From Actinomycetota bacterium (GTDB lineage: Bacteria > Actinomycetota > Actinomycetes > Streptosporangiales > Streptosporangiaceae), in assembly GCA_003242605.1 (NCBI GenBank), contig QGUZ01000152.1:1-11477 (forward strand): 11,477 bases of DNA, read 5' to 3'. Within the stretch, counting starts at the first letter, position 1. Each line of letters opens with the position of its first letter. Shown here piece after piece: positions 1 through 6,842 of the stretch. The translations under genes and the position numbers were made by a program. The notes below the pieces were generated by a model. The model ran no database searches, was not told the origin of the DNA, and worked only from the letters and a program-made list of their open reading frames with translations.

Positions 1-49
1 GTTTCGCGGTGATCCCCGAGTGGCCGCGCGGAGCCGGTGCGCGGCGCAC

Positions 50-55
50 TACGCT
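50..55 (+). promoter_or_regulatory. Putative -10 element of a leaderless degV promoter
   Basis: The hexamer TACGCT fits the actinobacterial TANNNT pattern and ends six bases before the ATG at 62. The transcript would then begin at or next to the start codon. No ribosome binding site precedes that ATG. I see no convincing -35 element. The same arrangement recurs before comEA and before the broken regulator at 6843. Confidence 0.4.
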
Positions 56-61
56 TCGGAC

Positions 62-916
62 ATGTCGCCTTCCGTCGCCGTCGTCACCGACTCCACCGCC
101 TACCTCGACCCCGAGCTCGCCGCGCGGCACGACATCGTCGTGATCCCGTTACAGGTGGTGGCGGGCGACCGGACGATGGACGACACCGTGCACCTCGGTG
201 CGGATCCGGCGGCGCGGCTGCGCGAGTGGTACCCGGTCACCACCTCCCGGGCCGCGCCCGAGCGGTTCGCCCGGGCGTACGCCGAGGCGGCCGAGCGCGG
301 GGCCGCCGGTGTGGTCTCCATCCACCTGTCGGGCGAGATGTCCGGCACCGTCGACGCCGCCCGCCTCGCCGCCGCCGACGCGCCCCTGCCGGTCGAGGTG
401 ATCGACAGCCGGTCGATCGGGATGGGGCTCGGTTTCCCGGTGCTCGCCGCCGCGCGGGCGGCCGGTGCCGGGCTGCCGCTCGCGGAGGTGGCCGAGGCGG
501 CCCGCCGTACCATGGCCGGGCTGCGCAGCTACTTCTACGTCGACACCCTCGAGTACCTCCGCCGCGGCGGGCGGATCGGCGCGGCCGCGAGCCTGCTGGG
601 CTCCGCGCTCGCGATCAAACCCCTGCTGCACATCGCCGACGGCGTGGTCGCCCCGCTGGAGAAGGTGCGCACCGCGGCCCGCGCCCTCGCCCGGCTCGAG
701 GACCTCGCCGTGCGGACCGCCGCCGACCGGCCCGTCGATGTGGCCGTGCAGCACTTCGCCGCCCGCGCCCGGGCCGAGGACCTCGCCGACCGGCTGGCCC
801 GCCGCATCCCCGGCCTGCACCATCTCCACGTGGGCGAGGTCGGCCTGGTGATCGGCGCGCACGCGGGTCCCGGCACGCTCGGCGTCACCATCGCCCCCGC
901 CTGCCCGTCCCCCTGA
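62..916 (+). CDS. DegV family fatty-acid-binding protein
   Basis: DegV proteins bind a fatty acid; in Firmicutes the related FakB proteins present it to a kinase for phospholipid synthesis. The predicted protein has 284 residues, the usual family length, and is cytosolic. Family landmarks are in order: TDST at residues 9-12 in the first strand, the conserved TS at 61-62, SGEMSGT at 90-96, DS at 115-116, LEYLRRGGRIG at 163-173, KP at 186-187, and HAGPGTLG at 267-274. I chose the ATG at 62 because TDST then lies 9 residues from the N-terminus, as is normal, and because a TANNNT hexamer lies just upstream. An in-frame GTG at 20 would add 14 residues unlike the family. Location upstream of comEA-comEC-holA is common in actinobacteria. 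I see no FakA kinase here, so the physiological partner is unknown. Confidence 0.93.
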   Translation: MSPSVAVVTDSTAYLDPELAARHDIVVIPLQVVAGDRTMDDTVHLGADPAARLREWYPVTTSRAAPERFARAYAEAAERGAAGVVSIHLSGEMSGTVDAARLAAADAPLPVEVIDSRSIGMGLGFPVLAAARAAGAGLPLAEVAEAARRTMAGLRSYFYVDTLEYLRRGGRIGAAASLLGSALAIKPLLHIADGVVAPLEKVRTAARALARLEDLAVRTAADRPVDVAVQHFAARARAEDLADRLARRIPGLHHLHVGEVGLVIGAHAGPGTLGVTIAPACPSP

Positions 917-964
917 CCTGGCTTTCCCGACGAGACGTACGAGGCCTGGTTCCCGCCGTCGACC

Positions 965-990
965 GGCCGGCGGCCATCCGGTGTCCGGCC
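965..990 (+). terminator. Weak terminator-like hairpin after degV
   Basis: GGCCGG at 965-970 pairs with CCGGCC at 985-990 around a 14-base loop, about 50 bases after the degV stop. There is no T-run. Short GC-only inverted repeats are frequent by chance in this composition, so this is tentative. Confidence 0.2.
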
Positions 991-1147
991 CTGGCCGATC
1001 ACGCCACCGGCACCGCCCGTGCGACCCGACGGCAAGACCACCGCACGGCCGACATCGGTGCCGGCCATGATGTCCCCGCCTGCCCGGAGGTCGTCGCCGC
1101 GCCGCCGCCCGTGCGCTTCGGCCCTCGAGGAGACCGGCCGCGTTCCG

Positions 1148-1174
1148 CGGCACAGGGCCTGATGCGCTGTGCCG
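1148..1174. repeat. 8-bp inverted repeat in the degV-comEA gap
   Basis: CGGCACAG (1148-1155) and CTGTGCCG (1167-1174) are perfect reverse complements separated by 11 bases. Unlike most hairpins in this DNA the arms include A and T, which makes chance less likely. No T-run follows. It could be an operator or a transcript hairpin. No gene start lies close by on either strand. Confidence 0.35.
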
Positions 1175-1426
1175 TACCGTCCGACGGGGAGAGTGCGCAC
1201 GCTGGCCAGGGCGACCCGCGCTCATCGGTGCGCGTGGCCGATCGCGCACGGCCGGGATCCGGGTGACCGATGGCCCTGCTTCCCGCCCCGCCGCGGCCTT
1301 CCTCTGCCGTGCCGCTCCTCTCGGCGGGTTCTCGCGCACGCATGCGACGTTCCGCGTGGTACGGGGTGGCCGCGTACGGCGATCGGCGTGCCGCGGGCCT
1401 TGCGCGCCGTCGGGGCGATGGGCGCG

Positions 1427-1435
1427 TTATCCACA
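1427..1435 (+). promoter_or_regulatory. Perfect DnaA box upstream of comEA
   Basis: TTATCCACA matches the classical DnaA box at all nine positions. It sits 53 bases upstream of the comEA start and about 40 bases before its putative -10. I found no second box nearby, so this is not an origin. A single box could mark DnaA control of the comEA-comEC-holA transcript or be a titration site. Function is inferred only from the motif. Confidence 0.5.
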
Positions 1436-1474
1436 GAACCGCGTTCTAGCGGTGTCGTGCCGATCGCGCGCGCC

Positions 1475-1480
1475 TACCGT
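1475..1480 (+). promoter_or_regulatory. Putative -10 element of a leaderless comEA promoter
   Basis: TACCGT (TANNNT) ends seven bases before the GTG at 1488, so the first transcribed base would fall at the start codon. No purine-rich ribosome binding site precedes that codon. The -35 region is not convincing. Confidence 0.4.
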
Positions 1481-1487
1481 CACCCGC

Positions 1488-2534
1488 GTGCGAAGGACGA
1501 TCGAACCTCTTGCGGCCGCTGCGGCCGAGACCCGCCTGCGTGCCCTTCTCGGGCGGAGCGCGCCCGACCTTCCCCGGCCCGCCGCGCCCGAGGGGAGGCG
1601 TACCCGTGCCCCCGGGAGGCACCGCGCCCCGGCCGGGGCCGGGCGGCGCGCGGATCCGGCCCGCGAACGCGCCCGCGACGAAAGCGGCACGACGGCAGGG
1701 GAGGAGACCACCCCGTTCGCCGCTGTGGCGACCGGACTCGACGGCGTGCGGGTTCTGTACCCGGACCGGGCGGTCGGCGGCGGGGACGCGACGCCACCGC
1801 CCGCGGCGACTCACCCGCCCGACGAGGACGCCCGGCACGGACGCGATCCCACGCCACCGTGGCCCGCGTCCGGCCGGGCGCGGGACATGCTCGCCGCGCT
1901 CGACCCCGGCCGCCCCGGCCTGCGCGTCCTCCTCCTGCTCGGCGCGCTCGCCGCCGCCGTGGCCGCCTTCTTCTTGCTGTGGTCCACTCCCGAGGCCGAG
2001 CCGCTTCCCCCACCGGCCCCGGCCGCCGCCCAGCAGGCGGCGCGGTCACCCGCGCCCACCCCCACCGGACCCGGGGTCGTTGTGTACGTCACCGGCAAGG
2101 TCCGCAAGCCGGGCGTGCTCACCCTGCCCGAGGGCTCCAGGATCGCCGACGCGATCGACGCGGCCGGAGGGCTGCGGTCCGGCGCCAGGCCGGGGGCGCT
2201 CAACCTCGCCCGCCGCCTCGTCGACGGCGAGCACATCGTGGTGGGCGCACCGGCCACCGCGTCCGGCGGCGCGCCGTCCGCGGGCGGCCCGGCGGGCGTC
2301 GTGTCCGCCGGAAGGGCGCCGGCCGTGGAGCCCGGCTCGGGACTGATCGACCTCAACCAGGCCACCGCCGAGCAGCTCGACGAGCACCTGCCCGGCGTGG
2401 GGGAGGTCCTCGCCCGCCGCATCGTCGAGTACCGCGAGGCGAACGGCGGGTTCCGCAGCGTCGAACAGCTCCGCGACGTCACCGGCATCGGCGAGCGGCG
2501 GTTCGCCGAGCTGAAGGACAAGGTGCGGGTGTGA
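1488..2534 (+). CDS. comEA: ComEA family DNA-uptake receptor (SLBB and helix-hairpin-helix)
   Basis: ComEA is the membrane-anchored protein that binds double-stranded DNA outside the membrane and passes it to the ComEC channel. The 348-residue product has a long, Arg/Pro/Gly-rich N-terminal part (1-144) predicted to be cytoplasmic and disordered. One transmembrane helix follows at about 145-165, then a Pro/Ala linker. An SLBB domain spans about 196-253, around VYVTGKVRKPGVLTLPEG. The C-terminus holds paired helix-hairpin-helix motifs: LIDLNQATAEQL from 286, LPGVGEVLARRI from 301 and VTGIGERRFAELK from 331. The start is not secure. GTG 1488 gives a leaderless promoter geometry, and the frame stays open upstream to 1263. 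ATG 1887 would trim most of the disordered part. The stop overlaps the comEC ATG by one base. Competence has rarely been shown in actinobacteria, so natural transformation is inference. Confidence 0.9.
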   Translation: MRRTIEPLAAAAAETRLRALLGRSAPDLPRPAAPEGRRTRAPGRHRAPAGAGRRADPARERARDESGTTAGEETTPFAAVATGLDGVRVLYPDRAVGGGDATPPPAATHPPDEDARHGRDPTPPWPASGRARDMLAALDPGRPGLRVLLLLGALAAAVAAFFLLWSTPEAEPLPPPAPAAAQQAARSPAPTPTGPGVVVYVTGKVRKPGVLTLPEGSRIADAIDAAGGLRSGARPGALNLARRLVDGEHIVVGAPATASGGAPSAGGPAGVVSAGRAPAVEPGSGLIDLNQATAEQLDEHLPGVGEVLARRIVEYREANGGFRSVEQLRDVTGIGERRFAELKDKVRV

Positions 2535-5023
2535 TGGCGACGGCCGATGCGGCGCCCGCCCGCCGCGGGTACGCGTATCCCCTCCTCGCCCCCGCGCTCG
2601 CCGCATGGGCGACCGCGTTCGTCCTGGTCGGCCTGCCCGCGCCCGTCGCATGGTCGGTGGCGACCGCCGCCGCGGCCGCGGTGGCCGCCCTCGCCCTCGT
2701 GCCCCGGCTCCGGCGGCGCGCGGCACCGTCCTCCGTGGCGAACGGCGCGGCCCGGTGGCCGGCCGGGCGGGCGAGTGCGGCGGAGCGGCGTGGCCGGTGG
2801 GACGCGCGGACCCTGCGGCGGGTGAGCATCGGGGTGCTGGGGTCCGTCGCGGCCGTGGCGACCGGCCTGGGCTGCTGGGCGCACGTGGCCGGCACCGGGC
2901 CGGTGGCCGAGCTCGCGCGGGCCCGCGCCGCGGTGACGGCGGAGGTCGTGCTCACCGGCGACCCGCGGGCGGTGACGGGACGCGGCGGTGCCGTGCCGCG
3001 CGACCGCGTCGTCGCGGACGGCCGGGTCGAGCTGGTCGAGGTCCGTGGGCGGCGGATCCGGCTCCGGGCGCCGGTGCTGCTGTTCGGGAACGGGCCGCAG
3101 TGGCACGGGCTGCTGCCGAGCATGCGGGTGCGCGTGCGCGGGCGGCTGGCCCCGGCCGACGACGGGGACCTGCGGGCCGCCGTGCTGCTCGTGCGCGGCC
3201 CGCCGACCGTGCTCGCCGGGCCGTCCACGGTGCAGCGGGTGGCCGGGCACCTGCGCCAGGGACTGCGGGACGCCGCCGACGTGCTGCCCCCGGACCAGAG
3301 GGGACTCCTGCCCGCGCTCGTGGTCGGTGACGTGTCCCGCATGGACCCGCGGGTCCGCGACGACCTGAACGCGGCGGGCCTGGGCCACCTGACCGCGGTG
3401 TCCGGCACCAACCTCGCGATCGTCGGCGGCGCGGCACTCGTGCTCGCCCGGGTGGTCGGCCTGCCGCTCCCGGCGCGGGCCGCCGCGGCGGCGCTGGCCA
3501 TGGTGGCCTTCGCCGTGGTCGCCCGCCCGTCGCCCAGCGTGCTGCGCGCGCTGCTCATGGGCCTGATCGGCGCGCTCGCCCTCGGCACCGGGCGGGCCCG
3601 CGACGGCGTCGCCGCCCTCGCCGCCACCGTGCTGTTGCTGATGCTGTTCGAGCCGTCGCTGGCCCGCTCGTACGGCTTCGCGCTCTCGGTTTCCGCCACC
3701 GCGGGCATCCTCGTGCTCGCCCCGCGCTGGCGGGACCGGCTCGCCGCCCGGCTGCCGCCGCGCACCCCGGCCTGGGTGGCCGAGGCCGTGGCCGTGCCCG
3801 CCGCGGCCCAGGCCGCGGTCACGCCCGTGCTCGTGCTGATCAGCGGGCGGATCGAGACCGTCGCGGTACCGGCGAACCTGATCGCCGGGCCGGCCGTCGC
3901 CCCGGCCACCGTGTTCGGCTTCGTCACCGCGCTCGTCGCGCCGGTCAACCTCGAGGTGGCCCGGTGGATCGCCCGCCCCGCCGGTCTCGCGGTGGGATGG
4001 ATCATCGCCGTCGCCGAGCACGCGGCGGCGCTGCCGCTCGCGGTGCTGCCCTGGCCCGGCGGCGTGCCCGGCCTGGTGCTGCTGGGCCTCGCCGCGATCG
4101 CCGGGTACCTGCTGCTGCGCCGTGCCGGTCCGCGCCGGGCCGCGCTCGCCGTCGCCGCCGGGGCCGTGGTCGCGATCGTCGTGGTGCCCCCGGTCGTCGC
4201 GCCCTGGCCGCCGCCCGGCTGGCTCATGGTCGCCTGCGACGTCGGGCAGGGGGACGCGCTCGTGGTGGCCGCGGGCGGGGACCGCGCCGTCGTGGTGGAC
4301 ACCGGCCCCGACCCGGCGCTGGTCGACGACTGCCTGCGCGACCTCGGCGTGCGCCGGGTGCCGCTGCTGGTGCTCACCCACCCGCACCTCGACCACGTCG
4401 GCGGCCTCGACGGGGTGCTGCGCCGCCGCGCCGTCGGCGCCGCCCTCGTCGGCCACACCCGGCGGCCCACCCCGGAGGGCGCCCGCCTGTCGGCGCGGCT
4501 CCGCGAGCGCCGTATCCCCGAGTGGACGGCGCTTCCCGGCACCCGGTGGCGCTTCGGCCCCACCGAGCTCACCGTCCTCGCGCCCGACGTGAGCCCCGGC
4601 ACCGCGCCCATCCCCGAGGGCGCCGGAGAGGGGTCGGCCGTCAACAACGCCAGCGTCGTGCTCCACCTGCGCTGGTCGGTCGGCTCGGCTCTGCTCAGCG
4701 GCGACGTCGAGACCGAGGCCCAGGCCGTCCTGCTCCGCCGGGGCGTGCCGCCGGTGGACGTCCTCAAGGTCCCGCACCACGGCTCCGCGCGCGGCGACCC
4801 GGCCTTCCTCGCCGCCGCCCGCCCCAGGGCGGCCTTCATCAGCGTCGGCGCGGGCAACGACTACGGGCATCCCGCCCCGCGGACGATCGCCCGCCTCGCC
4901 GCCCTGTCCGCCCGCGTGTACCGCACCGACCGCCAGGGCGACCTCGCCGTCGTCGCCCACGGGGACCGCCTCGCCGTGGTGCCCCGCGGCGAGCTCCGCA
5001 GCGGACGGCCGCGGGACCGGTGA
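2534..5023 (+). CDS. comEC: ComEC/Rec2 DNA-uptake channel with C-terminal metallo-beta-lactamase domain
   Basis: ComEC forms the inner-membrane channel that carries single-stranded DNA into the cell during transformation. The product has 829 residues, within the family range. It has N-terminal membrane helices (about 14-60 and 96-120) and an OB-like exterior region (about 130-230). The competence domain starts near LLPALVVGD (257-265), contains the conserved VSGTN (289-293), and continues with many hydrophobic helices to about 560. The metallo-beta-lactamase-like domain begins at CDVGQGDA (568-575). It keeps the full metal set: HPHLDH (616-621), SGD (722-724), PHHGS (747-751) and the late YGHP (777-780). 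An active nuclease domain is therefore plausible. In some relatives this domain is thought to degrade the non-transferred strand. TGATG joins the gene to comEA, implying translational coupling. Confidence 0.95.
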   Translation: MATADAAPARRGYAYPLLAPALAAWATAFVLVGLPAPVAWSVATAAAAAVAALALVPRLRRRAAPSSVANGAARWPAGRASAAERRGRWDARTLRRVSIGVLGSVAAVATGLGCWAHVAGTGPVAELARARAAVTAEVVLTGDPRAVTGRGGAVPRDRVVADGRVELVEVRGRRIRLRAPVLLFGNGPQWHGLLPSMRVRVRGRLAPADDGDLRAAVLLVRGPPTVLAGPSTVQRVAGHLRQGLRDAADVLPPDQRGLLPALVVGDVSRMDPRVRDDLNAAGLGHLTAVSGTNLAIVGGAALVLARVVGLPLPARAAAAALAMVAFAVVARPSPSVLRALLMGLIGALALGTGRARDGVAALAATVLLLMLFEPSLARSYGFALSVSATAGILVLAPRWRDRLAARLPPRTPAWVAEAVAVPAAAQAAVTPVLVLISGRIETVAVPANLIAGPAVAPATVFGFVTALVAPVNLEVARWIARPAGLAVGWIIAVAEHAAALPLAVLPWPGGVPGLVLLGLAAIAGYLLLRRAGPRRAALAVAAGAVVAIVVVPPVVAPWPPPGWLMVACDVGQGDALVVAAGGDRAVVVDTGPDPALVDDCLRDLGVRRVPLLVLTHPHLDHVGGLDGVLRRRAVGAALVGHTRRPTPEGARLSARLRERRIPEWTALPGTRWRFGPTELTVLAPDVSPGTAPIPEGAGEGSAVNNASVVLHLRWSVGSALLSGDVETEAQAVLLRRGVPPVDVLKVPHHGSARGDPAFLAAARPRAAFISVGAGNDYGHPAPRTIARLAALSARVYRTDRQGDLAVVAHGDRLAVVPRGELRSGRPRDR

Positions 5024-5061
5024 GGGCGCGGGCGGTGGTGCGGGCGTGGCATGCTGCTCCC

Positions 5062-6036
5062 ATGGCGGCGACGAGTCCAGCACCCGTGACGTTGGTGATC
5101 GGCGAGGAAGAGCTGCTCGTGGATCGGGAGGTGGCCGCGGTCGTCGCGACCGTGCGAGCCGCCGATCCCGAGGCCGAGCGGCATGAGCTGATCGGGGGGA
5201 AGGTCGAGCCGGGCGAGATCGCGGGGCTGGCCGCGCCGTCGCTGTTCGGCGGCCGGTCGATCATCGTGGTGCGGTCCGCGCAGGACCTGTCCAAGGACGT
5301 GATCGCGGAGATCGTCGCGTACGCGGCGAACCCCGCCGAGGACGCCGTGCTCGTGCTCACCCACCCGGGCGGCGCGAAGGGCAAGGCGCTGGTCGACGGG
5401 CTCAAGAAGGCCAAGGCGGCGGTCGTCACCGTCCCGAAGATCACCAAGCCTGCGGAGCGCCTGGACTTCATCAAGGCCGAGATCAAGCGGGCGGGGCGGG
5501 CGATCGCGCCCGACGCGGCCCAGGCGCTGCTCGACGCGGTCGGCAACGACCTGCGGGAGCTCGCCGCCGCGTGCAGCCAGCTCGTCTTCGACACGCCCGC
5601 CGACCACAAGACGATCACCGCCGCGGACGTGGCGCGCTACCACCGAGGCCAGGCCACGGTGACCGGCTTCGCCGTCGCCGAGAGCGCGGCCGAGGGCAAG
5701 GCCGCCGAGGCGCTCGAGCAGCTCCGCTGGTCCCTGGCGACGGGCACGCCACCCGTGCTCATCGTGAGCGCCCTCGCCAAGGAGCTGCGCACCCTCGCCA
5801 AGGTCGCGGGCGCCCGCAACCTGCGTGGCGCCAACATCGCCCAGGCGCTTGGCATGCCCCCGTGGCTCGCCAAGCGCTACCAGGACCGGCTGCGCGCCTG
5901 GGGCCCGGAGGGGCTCAGCACCGCGATCCAGGCGGTGGCCGAGGCCGACGAGCAGGTCAAGGGCGCCGGCGTCGACCCCGCCTACGCGCTGGAGCGCGCG
6001 GTGCGCGTCATCTGCGCCAGCCGCAACGGCCGCTGA
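5062..6036 (+). CDS. holA: DNA polymerase III subunit delta (clamp loader)
   Basis: The delta subunit opens the beta sliding clamp within the clamp-loader complex at the replication fork. The 324-residue product has the usual length and layout. An N-terminal domain begins with VTLVIGEEELLVDRE (9-23). The clamp-contact loop PSLFGGRSIIVVR (59-71) carries Leu61-Phe62 at the place of the beta-wedge residues in the E. coli subunit. A middle helical domain contains GNDLRELAAACSQL (161-174). The C-terminal collar domain spans about 205-320. Walker A is absent, as expected for delta. ATG 5062 lies 38 bases after the comEC stop. A CATGCT hexamer ends six bases before it and could be a weak internal leaderless promoter, but read-through from comEC is equally likely. 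The rpsT gene often found next to holA in actinobacteria is not in the window. Confidence 0.95.
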   Translation: MAATSPAPVTLVIGEEELLVDREVAAVVATVRAADPEAERHELIGGKVEPGEIAGLAAPSLFGGRSIIVVRSAQDLSKDVIAEIVAYAANPAEDAVLVLTHPGGAKGKALVDGLKKAKAAVVTVPKITKPAERLDFIKAEIKRAGRAIAPDAAQALLDAVGNDLRELAAACSQLVFDTPADHKTITAADVARYHRGQATVTGFAVAESAAEGKAAEALEQLRWSLATGTPPVLIVSALAKELRTLAKVAGARNLRGANIAQALGMPPWLAKRYQDRLRAWGPEGLSTAIQAVAEADEQVKGAGVDPAYALERAVRVICASRNGR

Positions 6037-6409
6037 CCGCGCCACCCCTCCGCGCCGCGGCGAATTGTCCGCGCGCCGAGCGGTCCCGCCACCGTTGCGC
6101 GCGCTGACGCGATCGCTCCATCAGCACCTCGGTCTCGGACGTGTTCATCTGCGAGCGGCCTGGCCTGCCGCGCAGGGGCGAGGTCCTCGGATCGCCGACG
6201 TGAAGGAGGACGATGCCGCCGGCACGGCGGCCGCCCGCGACATCTCCACATCGGGACCCTCGCATCGGACACGGCCATTGCCGCCGGCCCGGGTGACGGC
6301 GAGCAGGACCCCTCTTGCCGGGGAGTGCGCGCCCGATCTCGGCTCCGGCGATGGTTGCGCATCGCCCATCGGAGCCGACAGCGCTGACCACCGGGTGCAG
6401 CTGCGTGTT

Positions 6410-6443
6410 CCTGACCTCAGGGTCGATGCGTCGCCCGGTCAGG
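6410..6443. repeat. Compound hairpin in the post-holA gap
   Basis: CCTGAC (6410-6415) pairs with GTCAGG (6438-6443). Inside it, GGGTCGA pairs with TCGCCC, leaving one bulged T and a TGCG loop. The two nested stems could form a transcript structure or terminator about 375 bases past holA. There is no T-run, so function is uncertain. Confidence 0.3.
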
Positions 6444-6747
6444 GGCGGCGCGTCCGCGACCAGCGGGCCCGGTGCAAGGGTGCCGCTCCATCCCGTGGGA
6501 GGCTCGGTGGCGCTCCCGGAGGGTGTGCTGTGGCGGGCTGCGCAGCCGGGCCGTGGTGAACGAACGCAGGGGGCAGAGGCCCGCACCTTGCCGTGGCGAC
6601 CGCGTTTTGGGTGGTGGCGGACGAGGGCTGGCGAGCGCGGACAACGTGACCGCCGGGTGGGTGAGCGCCGTCAGGAGCGCAGTGGCGAGCATGCGTGCGG
6701 CGGCCCGACTGCGGAGGCGAACCGCGGCCGATAGGAGGATCACGGAT

Positions 6748-6783
6748 CTAGTAGATGCGATGGCTAAAGCGCAGGAGTACTAG
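6748..6783. repeat. Short inverted repeat CTAGTA / TACTAG
   Basis: CTAGTA (6748-6753) and TACTAG (6778-6783) are reverse complements 24 bases apart. They lie in an unusually AT-rich patch just left of the regulator promoter. CTAG is generally scarce in bacterial DNA, so two instances this close, in mirror arrangement, are notable. They might belong to the control region or mark a junction. Confidence 0.3.
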
Positions 6784-6805
6784 CTAATGCGAACTCATAG
6801 ATGTA

Positions 6806-6834
6806 TTCAGATTCGAATCTGCGAAAGATAGAGT
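6806..6834 (+). promoter_or_regulatory. Promoter with embedded 14-bp palindromic operator
   Basis: TTCAGA (6806-6811) and TAGAGT (6829-6834) are separated by 17 bases and fit -35 and TANNNT -10 elements. The perfect palindrome CAGATTCGAATCTG (6808-6821) overlaps the -35 and half the spacer, where a bound protein would block RNA polymerase. The GTG at 6843 lies eight bases past the -10, so the transcript would be almost leaderless. The patch is markedly AT-richer than its surroundings. It probably drives the broken regulator and modA. The bound protein is inferred, most simply the regulator itself or a paralogue. Confidence 0.55.
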
Positions 6835-6842
6835 GTGGTCTT

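Larger units (their letters stand above)
917..1487. other. Gene-free stretch between degV and comEA
   Basis: I recognise no protein in any frame here. The open frames are Arg/Pro/Gly-rich in a way typical of non-coding high-GC DNA, and none has a family motif or a ribosome binding site. The stretch holds a weak hairpin after degV, an 8-bp inverted repeat at 1148-1174, a perfect DnaA box at 1427-1435 and the probable comEA promoter at its right end. For actinobacteria, 571 bases is long for a gap between these two genes, so a decayed gene is possible but cannot be shown. Confidence 0.6.
6037..6800. other. Gene-free stretch after holA
   Basis: I recognise no conserved protein on either strand. 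Open frames exist, but they lack family motifs and consistent third-position bias. Small structures are visible: a 7-bp hairpin at 6215-6231 with a 3-base loop, a compound hairpin at 6410-6443, and an inverted repeat at 6748-6783 where the DNA becomes AT-richer. A purine-rich AGGAGGA at 6732-6738 has no start codon at a useful distance. The stretch may be the remains of genes lost when the modA region was joined to the holA end. Confidence 0.55.

Noticed and set aside
535..1343. Several - strand open frames over the degV end and the following gap.
   Set aside because: Their length is explained by high G+C. They overlap degV antisense and show no motif or ribosome binding site.
1427..1435. A replication origin suggested by the DnaA box.
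   Set aside because: There is only one box, with no AT-rich unwinding region and no dnaA or dnaN nearby.
1811..5083. Very long - strand open frames antisense to comEA and comEC.
   Set aside because: They are shadows of strongly biased real genes. The + strand products carry complete family motifs and the antisense products none.
6011..6148. Small - strand frame starting MNTSETEVLMERSRQRAQRW.
   Set aside because: There is no ribosome binding site, the C-terminus is low-complexity, and the frame overlaps the end of holA.
6213..6296. 27-codon frame preceded by AAGGAGGA.
   Set aside because: The spacing from the purine run to the ATG is only 2-3 bases, and the peptide is Pro/Arg-rich with no recognisable feature.
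6646..6783. 45-codon frame from a GTG, ending RRITDLVDAMAKAQEY, which looks protein-like.
   Set aside because: Only the last dozen residues look natural, there is no ribosome binding site and I recognise no family. It may be a gene relic but cannot be supported.
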